Assembly: GCA_020633315.1 (NCBI GenBank)
Contig: JACKDV010000002.1
Location: 310,001 to 374,000, forward strand
Reading direction: 5' to 3'
Length of the DNA stretch: 64,000 nt
Origin: Myxococcales bacterium
GTDB taxonomy: Bacteria; Myxococcota_A; Polyangia; Nannocystales; Nannocystaceae
The notes below the pieces were generated by a model, which was given only the letters and a program-made list of their open reading frames with translations, had not been told where the DNA came from and ran no database searches. This document shows positions 37,893 to 46,481 of this stretch, piece after piece (the stretch's first letter is position 1; each line of letters opens with the position of its first letter). A program made the position numbers and the translations under genes.

Positions 37893-38927
37893 CTACGCCG
37901 GGCGGCCGAGCGCGGGCTCGACCATCTCGACCACCGCATCGACCCACGCGGGGTGGGCGTTGAGCGAGGGCACCAGCACCAGCTCCTTGCCCCCAGCCGC
38001 GCGGAAGTCCTCCTTGGCTCGCATGCCGATCTCCTCGAGGGTCTCGAGGCAGTCGGCGACGAAGGCGGGGCAGAACACGGCCAGGCGCTCCACTCCGGCC
38101 TTGGCCAGCTCGACGATGCGCTCGTCGGTGTAGGGGCGGATCCAGGGGTCGCGACCCAGGCGGGACTGGAAGGCCACGCTGTAGCCGTCGGCCGCCAGCG
38201 CCAGGCGCGAGGCGAGGGCGCGCGCGGTGGCGAGGCACTGGGCGCGGTAGCAGCTGCGGTTGGCATCGACGATGGCGTCGCAGCAGCCCTCGGAGGCCAG
38301 GCAGTGCCGGCCGCTGGGATCGCTCTTGACCACGTGGCGCTGCGGCACGCCGTGGAAGGACATCAGCACGTGCTGGGGAGCGAGGCGCTCGAGCACGGGG
38401 CGGCCCACCCGGGCGAAGGCGTCGATGAAGCCGGGCGCGTCGTAGAACGGCGGCACCACCCGCACGAAGGGGGTGTTCCAGCGCCGGCCCGCCTCGCGGT
38501 AGACCTCCTCCACGGCGGAGCCGGTGGAGCTCGATGCGTACTGGGGGAACAGGGGCAGCACCACCACCTCGTCGCAGCCCGCTCGCTGGAGCTCGTCGAG
38601 GCCAGCCGCGATCGAGGGGCTGCCGTAGCGCATGGCCAGGGCGATGGGGACCCGCTCGATCCGCCGGCGCAGCTCGTCGCGCAGGGCCTGGCCGTGGACC
38701 AGCAGCGGCGAGCCGTCCTCGCCCCAGATCTTCTGGTAGGCCTCGGCCGATCGGCGCGGGCGCAGGGGCAGGATGATGAGGTTGAGCAGCAGCCAGCGTC
38801 CCACGGGGTTGATGTCGACCACGCGGGGATCGGAGAGGAACTGCCGCAGGTAGCGGCGGACCTCGGGCGCCCGCGGGGCGTCCGGCGTGCCGAGGTTGAC
38901 CAGCAGCAGGCCCGGGCCACCGCTCAC
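37893..38927 (-). CDS. hemH: Ferrochelatase with internal [2Fe-2S]-type cysteine cluster
   Basis: The 344-residue enzyme inserts ferrous iron into protoporphyrin IX, or coproporphyrin III in the alternative pathway. Active-site His192 is in MSFHGVP and Glu295 is in CLETLEEIG. Between them lie Cys209, 215, 216, 226 and 231 (HCLASEGCC ... RSCYRAQC). That spacing fits the described ferrochelatase class with an iron-sulfur cluster inside the sequence rather than at the C-terminus. The GTG start overlaps the htpG stop (GTGA). Co-transcription with htpG is likely, with the promoter at 40968-40995. Confidence 0.95.
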   Translation of the reverse strand: MSGGPGLLLVNLGTPDAPRAPEVRRYLRQFLSDPRVVDINPVGRWLLLNLIILPLRPRRSAEAYQKIWGEDGSPLLVHGQALRDELRRRIERVPIALAMRYGSPSIAAGLDELQRAGCDEVVVLPLFPQYASSSTGSAVEEVYREAGRRWNTPFVRVVPPFYDAPGFIDAFARVGRPVLERLAPQHVLMSFHGVPQRHVVKSDPSGRHCLASEGCCDAIVDANRSCYRAQCLATARALASRLALAADGYSVAFQSRLGRDPWIRPYTDERIVELAKAGVERLAVFCPAFVADCLETLEEIGMRAKEDFRAAGGKELVLVPSLNAHPAWVDAVVEMVEPALGRPA

Positions 38928-40885
38928 GCGCTGGCCTCGGCCAGGCCCGCGACCTCGTCGAGCAGGCCCTGGATCCGCTGCACCACGCCGGCCGGATCGG
39001 CCACGGTGCCCTCGGCGAGGTTGGCCTGGTCGTGCAGCAGCTCGACCCAGGTGCGCAGCCGGGCGGGCGGATCGCCCTCGCCCTGGGCGAGCGCGTTGGC
39101 GGCCCGCACGAAGGCGTGGCTCGGGTTGAGCTCGAGGATCCGCGGCCGGCTGGGCACGTCGCGGTTGGCCATCCGCAGGATCCGCTCCATGTTCCGCGAC
39201 AGCCCGCCCTCCTCGTCGACCAGGCAGGCCGCGCTGTCGGTGAGCCTCGACGAGGCGCGGACCTCCTTGACCCGCTCGCCGAGGATCTCCTTGGCCTTGG
39301 TGAGCAGCGCGTCGATGTCGGCGGTCCCGGCCGCCTCGGCCTCGGCCTCCTCACCGTCGTCGGCCGCCTCTCCGTCCTTGGTCTTGGCCTCGGCCTTGGA
39401 GAGCCCCAGGTCGCCCTGGGTCACGCTGCGCAGCGGCTTGCCGTCGTGCTCGTGCAGGTCCTGCACCACCCACTCGTCGACCGCGTCGGTCATCAGCAGC
39501 ACCGGGTAGCCGCGGGCGCGGCAGGCCTCCACGTGGGGGCTGCGGGCCAGCGCCTGCGCGGACTCGCCGGTGATGTAGTAGATGGCCTCCTGGCCCTCGG
39601 GCATGCTGGCGACGTACTCGGCCAGCGAGATCGCCTTGCCCTCGCTGAGGGTGCTGGGCCAGCGCAGCAGGCTGGTGAGCTGCTCGCGGTGGGCGTTGTC
39701 GGTGTGGAGCCCCTCCTTGAGGAACACGCCGAACTCCTCCCACACCGTGGCGTACTTCTCGGCGTCCTCGTCGGCGAGGTCGGTGAGCAGCTTGAGCACC
39801 TTGCGGGTGAGCTGGCGGCGGATGGCGGCCAGCGACTTGTGCTCCTGCAGGGTCTCGCGCGAGACGTTGAGGGGCAGGTCCTCGGAGTCGACCACGCCGC
39901 GAACGAAGCGGAGGTAGGCGGGCAGCAGCTTGTCGCAGCTCTCCATCACCAGCACACGGCGCGCGTAGAGCTGCAGGCCGCGGATCTCCTCGCTGCCGAA
40001 CAGGTCGTGGGGGCGACGACCCGGCACGTAGAGCACCGACTTGAACTGGATGGGAGCGTCGAGCGACAGGTGCAGGTGCGCCAGGGGCTCGTCGCCCGGC
40101 AGCACGAAGCCGCCCATCACGTGGGAGTAGAACTCCTTGTAGTCGTCGTCGCCGAGCTCCTTGGGGTCGCGGGTCCAGAAGGCCGAGGCCGCGTTGACCT
40201 GCTTGTTGTCGCCCTCGGTGACGCCCTTGTCGTCGACCACCTGGAGCTTGATGGGGTAGAGCACGAAGTTGCTGTAGCGCTTGACGATCGCCTCCACGCG
40301 CCAGCGATCGAGGAACTCCTTGCCCTCCTCGTTGAGGGTGAGCTCGATGCGGGTGCCTCGCTGCCGGCGGGTGCCGGGGCCCACCGTGAAGCCGTTGCCG
40401 TCGCTGCTCCAGTGGATCGGCTCGTGCCCGGGGCGGGCCGAGAGGCTGTACACGTCGATGCGCTCGGCGACCATGAAGGCCGAGTAGAAGCCCACGCCGA
40501 ACTGGCCGATGAGGTTGAGGTCGGGGCGCTTGCCCTCGGCCTGGTCGGCGGCCACCTGCTCGAGGAAGCGCAGCGTGCCCGAGTGCGCGATGGTGCCCAG
40601 GTTCGTTTCCGCCTCCTCCTGGCTCATGCCGATGCCCACGTCCTCGATCACGAGCACCCCGCGGGACTTGTCGAGCACGAGCTGGATGTGGGGCTCGACG
40701 TCTTGGTCGCGCAGGTCCTTGTCGACGAGAGCGGCGAAGCGGGCCTTGTCCAGCGCGTCGGAGGCGTTGGAGATGAGCTCGCGCAGGAAGATCTCGCGGT
40801 TGGTGTACAGCGAGTTGGTCACCAGGCGCAGGACGGCGGCGACCTCGGCCTTGAACTCGTGGGGCTGGGCGGCGGAGTCGGTCAC
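38924..40885 (-). CDS. htpG: Molecular chaperone HtpG (Hsp90)
   Basis: The 653-residue protein is a full-length bacterial Hsp90. The GHKL ATPase motifs are intact: ELISNASDALDK, IEDVGIGMSQEE and GQFGVGFYSAFMV. The middle and C-terminal dimerisation regions follow (RRVLVMESCDKLLP, LPLNVSRETLQ, NPSHAFVRA). It assists folding of client proteins in the cytosol, using ATP. The start is GTG 40885 with GAGGT upstream; the 31 extra residues to 40978 are Arg/Pro-rich and overlap the promoter. It is followed by hemH with a 4-bp overlap. Confidence 0.97.
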   Translation of the reverse strand: MTDSAAQPHEFKAEVAAVLRLVTNSLYTNREIFLRELISNASDALDKARFAALVDKDLRDQDVEPHIQLVLDKSRGVLVIEDVGIGMSQEEAETNLGTIAHSGTLRFLEQVAADQAEGKRPDLNLIGQFGVGFYSAFMVAERIDVYSLSARPGHEPIHWSSDGNGFTVGPGTRRQRGTRIELTLNEEGKEFLDRWRVEAIVKRYSNFVLYPIKLQVVDDKGVTEGDNKQVNAASAFWTRDPKELGDDDYKEFYSHVMGGFVLPGDEPLAHLHLSLDAPIQFKSVLYVPGRRPHDLFGSEEIRGLQLYARRVLVMESCDKLLPAYLRFVRGVVDSEDLPLNVSRETLQEHKSLAAIRRQLTRKVLKLLTDLADEDAEKYATVWEEFGVFLKEGLHTDNAHREQLTSLLRWPSTLSEGKAISLAEYVASMPEGQEAIYYITGESAQALARSPHVEACRARGYPVLLMTDAVDEWVVQDLHEHDGKPLRSVTQGDLGLSKAEAKTKDGEAADDGEEAEAEAAGTADIDALLTKAKEILGERVKEVRASSRLTDSAACLVDEEGGLSRNMERILRMANRDVPSRPRILELNPSHAFVRAANALAQGEGDPPARLRTWVELLHDQANLAEGTVADPAGVVQRIQGLLDEVAGLAEASA

Positions 40886-40967
40886 GGGATACCTCGGCGT
40901 CGTGGCCCGGGTCCGGCGAGGTGACCAGCGGAGGTCGCGCGCTCGCCCGCCCGAGCGGGGCGGCGCC

Positions 40968-40995
40968 ACCCTAAGCACCCCTGCGGCTCAGTCAA
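40968..40995 (-). promoter_or_regulatory. Sigma-70-type promoter of htpG-hemH
   Basis: On the minus strand TTGACT (40990-40995), a 16-bp spacer and TAGGGT (40968-40973) make a near-consensus promoter. The predicted leader is about 75 nt to GTG 40885. Unlike most genes here, htpG has a conventional -35 and a real leader. Confidence 0.6.
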
Positions 40996-41163
40996 GGCGC
41001 CAACCGCACGGTCGGCCGAGATCGATGGGGAGCCGCCCCGACGCCGCGGAGGAACGCCCCTCGAGGACGAGAGCGGCGGTGTGATCCCGCACGCCCTCGC
41101 CCGAGCGGGCCTCGATGGCCCATCGGTGCCGCCGAGCGGGTCGGCCGGGGGCCGGGCCCGCGG

Positions 41164-42057
41164 CTACTCCTTGAGCGTGGCGAGATCGCGGGCCAGCTCG
41201 CCCAGCATCTTGCCGCCGTCGCCCACCACCGTCACCGAGTCCGTCAGTCCCTTCACGATGAGGTCGATGTGGATCACGGTCTTGGGGTTGGTGATGCTCG
41301 AGGGCGCCGCGGTGACCAGCTGCTGACCGGTGGCGATCAGGTTCTTGGTCTTCTCCACGAAGGTAGGCGCCGAGCGGCCGATGGACAGCGCGAGGTCCCG
41401 CATGGCGAGCAGGTCGTCGGGCACGCCCTCGCCGGCCTCGCCCAGGCCCAGCGCGCCGCCGACCGCCTTGCCCTTGTCGCCCGAGTGGCGCATGGCCAGG
41501 GCCACCAGGTCGCCGAGGCTGATCTTGGCGTCCACGCGGCCGTTGGTCGTGGCCTGGATGCGGGCGCGGGCCAGGGCGCGCAGCTTGAGGATCGACTCCT
41601 TGGTCTGGAACACGAAGGCGTGGAACTCGGCCGCGGCCTTGAAGAACTCGTCGTAGCTGGGCACCCCGATCTGTACGTAGGAGAACGCGGGGGTCTCGGG
41701 GTCGTCGGTCTCGGCGGTGGCCAGGAAGTCGAAGTTGGCGTCGCCCTCGTACTTGGCGAAGGCCTCCGAGAGATCACCGAGCTTGACCTGCCCGGGCGGG
41801 GGCGCCTCGACGAGCTTGGTGATGAGCTCCTTGGTGGTGGCGCGCAGCTCCTTGGCCGAGACGGCGAGGGCGGCCTTCATGTCCTCCCAATTGTCGAACT
41901 CCTGGGTCTCCGTGGTGGTCGTCCCATCGGCGTTCATCGTGGTCTTGGTGATGTGCCCCTCGAACTTGAAGAAGCCGGCCGCCTTGCCGTTGCCACAGGC
42001 GGGCAGGGCGAGAGCGGTGAGCAGGGGAACGCACAGCCAGCGGGAGGAAGCCTTCAT
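41164..42057 (-). CDS. Lipoprotein of unknown function, helical
   Basis: The 297-residue product begins MKASSRWLCVPLLTALALPACG (lipobox LPAC) behind a GAAGGAA Shine-Dalgarno. The mature part is mostly helical with many Lys/Ala/Leu residues (ALAVSAKELRATTKELITKLVE, FAKYEGDANFDFLATAE, GDKGKAVGGALGLG). No enzymatic motif or repeat stands out and no family is recognised. The gene stands alone: the htpG region is 278 bp downstream and the next operon ends 116 bp upstream. Codon use is as biased as in neighbouring genes, so it is a resident gene. Confidence 0.8.
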   Translation of the reverse strand: MKASSRWLCVPLLTALALPACGNGKAAGFFKFEGHITKTTMNADGTTTTETQEFDNWEDMKAALAVSAKELRATTKELITKLVEAPPPGQVKLGDLSEAFAKYEGDANFDFLATAETDDPETPAFSYVQIGVPSYDEFFKAAAEFHAFVFQTKESILKLRALARARIQATTNGRVDAKISLGDLVALAMRHSGDKGKAVGGALGLGEAGEGVPDDLLAMRDLALSIGRSAPTFVEKTKNLIATGQQLVTAAPSSITNPKTVIHIDLIVKGLTDSVTVVGDGGKMLGELARDLATLKE

Positions 42058-42173
42058 CGTCGGTGTTCCTTCGGGTCCACCCCTGAGGACGGACGGGTGG
42101 CCCCAGGTTGCGCCGACCCGGGCGTTTTCGTCGTGGTCGAAGCAACACATCGGGCGCGCAGGATTGACGTGAG

Positions 42174-43250
42174 CTAGCTCGGGGGGCTCGGGCTCCGGCG
42201 CAGCGCGCCGCCCAGGCGCAGGACCACGCCGGCCCACAGCCCGCCCATGGTCATCGGGGGCCCGCCCTCCACCAGGCCGATGGGGGGGCGCAGCATCCCG
42301 CCGAGCTCGGCGTCCACGTCGAAGCGCAGCCGTCCGTAGCGCACGCGGGGGCCGAGCCCCACGCTGGCCTCGCCGGTGAGGCCGGCGTTGGAGCCCGAGG
42401 GGATCCCGGGCTCGCGCGGCACACCGCGCACCTGGGCCCAGCCGGCGGCCACCACCACGTGCCCGCCCACGCCCACGGGGCCGGGCCGGATGCCCCAGGC
42501 CAGGCCGCCGCCCGCGGTGAGCGAGACGCCGCGCACCTGGCCCAGGCGGCGGGAGATCTGCCCGTAGTCGGCCCCGAGCGCGGCGACCAGACCGATGGAG
42601 GGCCCGAGCCAGCCGCGCAGCAGCAGCTCGAGGTGGCCGCCCGCCAGCGGGCCGTGGCTCTCCAGGGCGCGCCCGCGGGGTCCCGCGCCGGCCAGCAGCT
42701 CGAGCTCGCGCTGGGGCAGGCTGCGCTCGGGCTCGGCATCGGGGCCGGTGCTGCGCTCGGCCACCCGCCGCGCGGCCAGGACCGCCTCGGCGTCGGGGGG
42801 GGGCGTGGGATCGTCGGGGGGCGGCGGCGGGGGCTCGTTGGCGGTGAGCAGCTCGAGCCACGACGCGGCGAAGAGCTGGCTTATCGCCAGCGCCACCACC
42901 CGCTCGCGCCCGGGCTCGGGGAGCGGCACGGGGATGTCCCGCGACAGTCGCTTGCGGGTGAGCGGATCGACGACCTCGATGGTCATGCGCTCCTGCTCGC
43001 AGCGCAGGAGCACCTCGAGGGGCGGGCCCGAGCGCAGCTCGGTGGTGACGGTGGCCAGCTCGATGTCGAGGAGGCGCCCGACCTCGTCGCTTCGCAGGCC
43101 GATGCAGCGATCGGCCTCGACCACCACCCGAGGGGAGCTGGGCTCGGCCCGGGCGACCTGGCTGACCATCAGCCACGCGACCACCAGCGCCCCACCGAGA
43201 TCCACGGCCCATCGTGTCAGCCGGGCGGGCGCGGGAAAAGCTCGAATCAC
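42174..43250 (-). CDS. Membrane/outer-membrane protein of the ECF-FecR operon
   Basis: The 358-residue product begins with GTG 43250, overlapping the stop of the FecR-like gene (GTGA). A hydrophobic export signal (GGALVVAWLMVSQVARAEP) leads to an N-terminal domain of about 100 residues (DRCIGLRSDEVGRLLDIEL, RKRLSRDIPVPLPEPGRERV). Then come a run of prolines with Asp and, from about residue 200 on, Gly-rich alternating strands typical of a small beta-barrel (GGGLAWGIRPGPVGVGGHVVV, ELGGMLRPPIGLV, GLWAGVVLRLGG). It is the third gene of a sigma factor-FecR-target arrangement and is probably the envelope effector or sensor. Confidence 0.78.
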   Translation of the reverse strand: MIRAFPAPARLTRWAVDLGGALVVAWLMVSQVARAEPSSPRVVVEADRCIGLRSDEVGRLLDIELATVTTELRSGPPLEVLLRCEQERMTIEVVDPLTRKRLSRDIPVPLPEPGRERVVALAISQLFAASWLELLTANEPPPPPPDDPTPPPDAEAVLAARRVAERSTGPDAEPERSLPQRELELLAGAGPRGRALESHGPLAGGHLELLLRGWLGPSIGLVAALGADYGQISRRLGQVRGVSLTAGGGLAWGIRPGPVGVGGHVVVAAGWAQVRGVPREPGIPSGSNAGLTGEASVGLGPRVRYGRLRFDVDAELGGMLRPPIGLVEGGPPMTMGGLWAGVVLRLGGALRRSPSPPS

Positions 43251-44302
43251 GGCAGCTCGGCGAGCAGCGCCTGCATGCGGGCGCGGTGCGTCCCGCTCGG
43301 ATGGTGGCGCAGGTACTCCTCGGCCGCCGTCCGGGCCCGGTCCGCGCGGCCGGCTGCCTTCCATGACACGGCGGACTCGGCGCGAGCATCCTCGGCCAGG
43401 GCGCCGCGCGGCGAGTGCTTCCAGCAGCGCACGAACGCCGCGGCCGCGGCTGCATGCCGACCGCGGGCGCGCTCGACCTTGCCGAGCTGGAAGTGCGCGC
43501 TGTAGGCCCGCGGATCCTTGGGATGGCGCCGCACCAGCTCGCCCAGCGCCGACGCGGCGCGAGACAGATCGCCGCGGGCCCGGGCGGCGTCGGCATCGGC
43601 GAGCAGCGTCTCGATCGACGGCGCGGTCGGACGCGCGGCGGGGCGGCTGGGCAGCGGATCGGGATCGACGAGCACCAGCTCGTCCTCGATGTCGAGGCCC
43701 AGCGAGTCGCCGGGACCGAGCTCGGCCACGCGCGCGCCGTTGTCGACCTCGACCAGCCCGCGCTCCACCTGCACGCCCACCCGCGAGGCCTCCTCGTCCA
43801 CGGTGACGGTGAAGATCGTGCCCACCACCCGCACCTCGATGCCCGCGGCATCCACCACGAACGAGCGCGTGCGATCGGGCGTGACCTCGTAGCGCACCTC
43901 GCCGTCGTGCTGGGACAGCCGCACCAGCGCGTCGCTCTCGATCTCCACGTCCACCCGCGCACCGTGGCGGAGCTGGGCCCGCGAGTCGTCGGGCAGCCGC
44001 AGCTCCGGCCAGGTGACGAAGGGGATCGAGGGCGTGGGAGCGACGGCGACTGCATCGGGGGACGAGCCGGCCGCGGGCATGACCAGCGGCTCCTCGCGCG
44101 GGCTCGAGGCGGGCGCGAGCACCAGCAGCACCGCCGCGGCCGCGGCCACGGTGCCCGCGACGGCGGCCGCGATCCGTCGCCGTCGTCGGGCGCGAGCGCG
44201 GATCGGCAGCGCGGCCTCGATGCGGGCGAGCACCCGCTGCTGTCGCAGGTCGTCCCAGGGCACGGGCGTCTGGGCCAGGCGTCGCGCGTGCTCGTCGGTC
44301 AT
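43247..44302 (-). CDS. FecR-domain membrane protein with TPR-like tail
   Basis: The 351-residue protein begins with a cytoplasmic segment of about 42 residues (DEHARRLAQTPVPWDDLR) that resembles the sigma-binding part of anti-sigma factors. A membrane helix (about 44-65, AAAVAGTVAAAAAVLLVLAP) follows, then a FecR domain (about 105-210: LRLPDDSRAQLRHGARVDVE, VVGTIFTVTVDEEASRVGVQVERG) and C-terminal TPR-like helices (about 230-350). It would hold or transmit a signal to the ECF sigma factor encoded just upstream; the two genes overlap by ATGA. Signal and ligand are unknown. Confidence 0.87.
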   Translation of the reverse strand: MTDEHARRLAQTPVPWDDLRQQRVLARIEAALPIRARARRRRRIAAAVAGTVAAAAAVLLVLAPASSPREEPLVMPAAGSSPDAVAVAPTPSIPFVTWPELRLPDDSRAQLRHGARVDVEIESDALVRLSQHDGEVRYEVTPDRTRSFVVDAAGIEVRVVGTIFTVTVDEEASRVGVQVERGLVEVDNGARVAELGPGDSLGLDIEDELVLVDPDPLPSRPAARPTAPSIETLLADADAARARGDLSRAASALGELVRRHPKDPRAYSAHFQLGKVERARGRHAAAAAAFVRCWKHSPRGALAEDARAESAVSWKAAGRADRARTAAEEYLRHHPSGTHRARMQALLAELP

Positions 44303-44862
44303 GCCGTCGCTCCCAACCGCCGGTCGAGCCGGACCTGTGCATCGGCGATGCGGCGCTTGACCGTGGCCAGCGACACGCCGCAGCTCTGCGCGACCTCCTC
44401 GAGGCGCAGGCCCTCCACCCGGGCCAGCAGCCACGGCACCCGCAGCTTGTCGGGCACCTGCTCGAGCGCCGAGGCCAGCTCGTCCGCCGGGGCGCGGTCG
44501 CGGGGATCGGAGACGGTCGCGGCGGCCCGGGTGATCTGCAGCCGCAGCCAGTGGCGACGACGACGGCGCGTCATCCGCGACTGGGCCAGCCGCACCGCGA
44601 TCGTCACCAGCCACGGCCGCACCTGCGCTCGGTTGCGCAGCGTGCCCAGCCGCTCGGCCGCGCGGACGAAGGTGTCCTGCACGATGTCGTCGAGGTCGGC
44701 ATCGTCGCCCATGAGGCGATGGACCACGCCCGCCACGTAGCGGCAGTGCCGTCCGTACAGCTCCCGAAAGGCCGGGGCATCCCCGCGGAGGACGCGCTCG
44801 ACGAGCACCTCGTCGTCGTCGATCACCCGCGACAGCGGGCGCACGGGAGCCAGGGCCACCAC
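44299..44862 (-). CDS. ECF-family RNA polymerase sigma factor
   Basis: The 187-residue protein has region 2 (FRELYGRHCRYVAGVVHRL, then DLDDIVQDTFVRAAERL, the -10 recognition part) and region 4 (LARVEGLRLEEVAQSCGVSLATVKRR, the -35 helix-turn-helix). It is a minimal extracytoplasmic-function sigma factor. The start is GTG 44862 (44859 is also possible), with CATTAT 5 nt upstream. It is the first gene of an ATGA/GTGA-linked operon with a FecR-type regulator and an envelope protein. It is divergent from the VWA-type lipoprotein gene at 44902, only 39 bp away, so that gene may be a target. Confidence 0.95.
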   Translation of the reverse strand: MVALAPVRPLSRVIDDDEVLVERVLRGDAPAFRELYGRHCRYVAGVVHRLMGDDADLDDIVQDTFVRAAERLGTLRNRAQVRPWLVTIAVRLAQSRMTRRRRRHWLRLQITRAAATVSDPRDRAPADELASALEQVPDKLRVPWLLARVEGLRLEEVAQSCGVSLATVKRRIADAQVRLDRRLGATA

Positions 44863-44901
44863 CGTGCATAATGATCACCGAACCCCCTCGGATCGGCTCA
44901 A

Positions 44902-46437
44902 GTGTTTTTCGGTAGGGTGTACCCGGGACTTGCGGCGATCCCGCTGCTTGGCGCTGCTTGTGCGGATCCCGCGGTGATCCTCGGGGCGGTCTCCACCTCC
45001 TCGGGCACCGACAGCCTCGACCTCACCGGCCTCGCCACCTCGGGCACCGCCGGCTCGAGCGACGACGACTCGGGCCCCGGCACCCTGCCGTGCAGCAACG
45101 CCGACGGCTCGTGCAGCAACAAGATCGACCTGCTGTTCGTGATCGACAACTCGGGGACGATGGGCGAGGAGCAGCTCAACCTCGCCACCAACTTCCCCCT
45201 GCTCATCGAGCGGCTGCAGAGCCTCGAGGACGGCCACGGCAACCTCGTGGGCGCCGACGTCAACATCATGGTGACGACGAGCGACTTCGACAATCCGCAG
45301 TGCCACGGCCCGTGGCTCAAGCCCGACTACGTGCCGGCCAAGGGCTCGCCCATCAACACGCCCTGCACCGAGCGGCTCAATCGCTTCACCGGCTACGGCG
45401 ACGACCCCCTGGTGATCGAGGAGGCCTGCCTCGAGGTCTGCGATCCCGCGGCCCCGGCCGCGCCCACCGATCAGTTCATCCACTTCGACAGCGCGGGCCA
45501 CAACGTGGTGGGGGGCGAGCCCGTCGACGCCCTGGCCTGCATCGGCCCCCAGGGCATCGACGGCTGCGGCTTCGAGGCGCCGCTCGAGAGCATGTCGCAG
45601 GCGCTCAACCCCTCGGCCTGCTGGAACGACCCCGACGCCTGCGAGGATCCGCGGTGGAGCTGGATCACCAAGCCCTTCCTGCGTTCGGGCGCGGTGCTGG
45701 CCATCGCCATCATCACCGACGAGGCCGACTGCTCGGTGAAGGACTTCAGCATCATGGACGATGCCACCTTCATGGAGGTGGATCCCGCGGTGGGCGTGGC
45801 CCTGCCCAGCTCGGCCATCTGCTGGAACGCGGGGGTCGTGTGCACCGAGCTCGATCCCCTCACCGGCGAGTACTCGGGCTGCATCGCCGCCAACAAGGGC
45901 CCCACCGGTGAGGTGGGGGTGGGCAACGCCACCGCCGTGCTGCAGCCGCTGTCGCGCTACACCGACCTGCTCGGCGCGTTCGGGGCCCAGGGCCGCGAGG
46001 TGATCATGCTCGGGGTGCTCGGCGTCCCCGAGGTCACCGCCCACGCCGACGCGCCGCCCTACCAGCCGGTGGCGGGCGGCCTCGAGGCGCTGGTCTACCG
46101 CCAGTGGCGCGACCCCGACGTGCCCGGCGGCGGCGACATCCTCCCCGACGAGTGGGCCGACGGCGTGACGGCGCAGGACAAGCAATTCGAGTTCGGCATC
46201 GGGCCCGGCTGCACCGGCTACGATCCCGAGACGGGCACCTACACGGGGCAGGCGATCCCGCCGGTGCGGATCCGGGAGGTGTGCGAGAGCCTCAACACCG
46301 CCGACGATCCGGCGACCACCGAGGTGGACGAGACGCGGGTGCGCTGCTGCGTGGAGTCGATCTGCGACGACGACTTCAGCCCGGCGATCCGCTGCCTCAC
46401 GGGGCTGATCCAGGACGCGGTGACGCCGGTGGAGTGA
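44902..46437 (+). CDS. VWA-type cysteine-rich lipoprotein
   Basis: The 511-residue product has a lipoprotein signal (LAAIPLLGAAC) and a Ser/Thr/Gly/Asp linker. A VWA-like domain begins with FVIDNSGTMGEEQ, a slightly altered metal-ion site (D-x-S-x-T). Later strands include NIMVTTSDF and AIAIITDEADC, and the rest is rich in cysteines and acidic residues. Proteins of this plan are numerous in Nannocystineae, where they appear to be surface-exposed binding proteins. The start is GTG 44902; GTG 44917 would leave no positive charge before the hydrophobic core. It is divergent from the ECF sigma factor gene, 39 bp away. Confidence 0.82.
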   Translation: MFFGRVYPGLAAIPLLGAACADPAVILGAVSTSSGTDSLDLTGLATSGTAGSSDDDSGPGTLPCSNADGSCSNKIDLLFVIDNSGTMGEEQLNLATNFPLLIERLQSLEDGHGNLVGADVNIMVTTSDFDNPQCHGPWLKPDYVPAKGSPINTPCTERLNRFTGYGDDPLVIEEACLEVCDPAAPAAPTDQFIHFDSAGHNVVGGEPVDALACIGPQGIDGCGFEAPLESMSQALNPSACWNDPDACEDPRWSWITKPFLRSGAVLAIAIITDEADCSVKDFSIMDDATFMEVDPAVGVALPSSAICWNAGVVCTELDPLTGEYSGCIAANKGPTGEVGVGNATAVLQPLSRYTDLLGAFGAQGREVIMLGVLGVPEVTAHADAPPYQPVAGGLEALVYRQWRDPDVPGGGDILPDEWADGVTAQDKQFEFGIGPGCTGYDPETGTYTGQAIPPVRIREVCESLNTADDPATTEVDETRVRCCVESICDDDFSPAIRCLTGLIQDAVTPVE

Positions 46438-46481
46438 CGGGGGCGTCGAGGTCGGCGGACACAGCGGGTATCGTATCGGGC

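Noticed and set aside
40886..41163. Possible gene in the longest gap (278 bp)
   Set aside because: Contains the htpG promoter; remaining frames are short and Arg/Pro-rich without ribosome sites.
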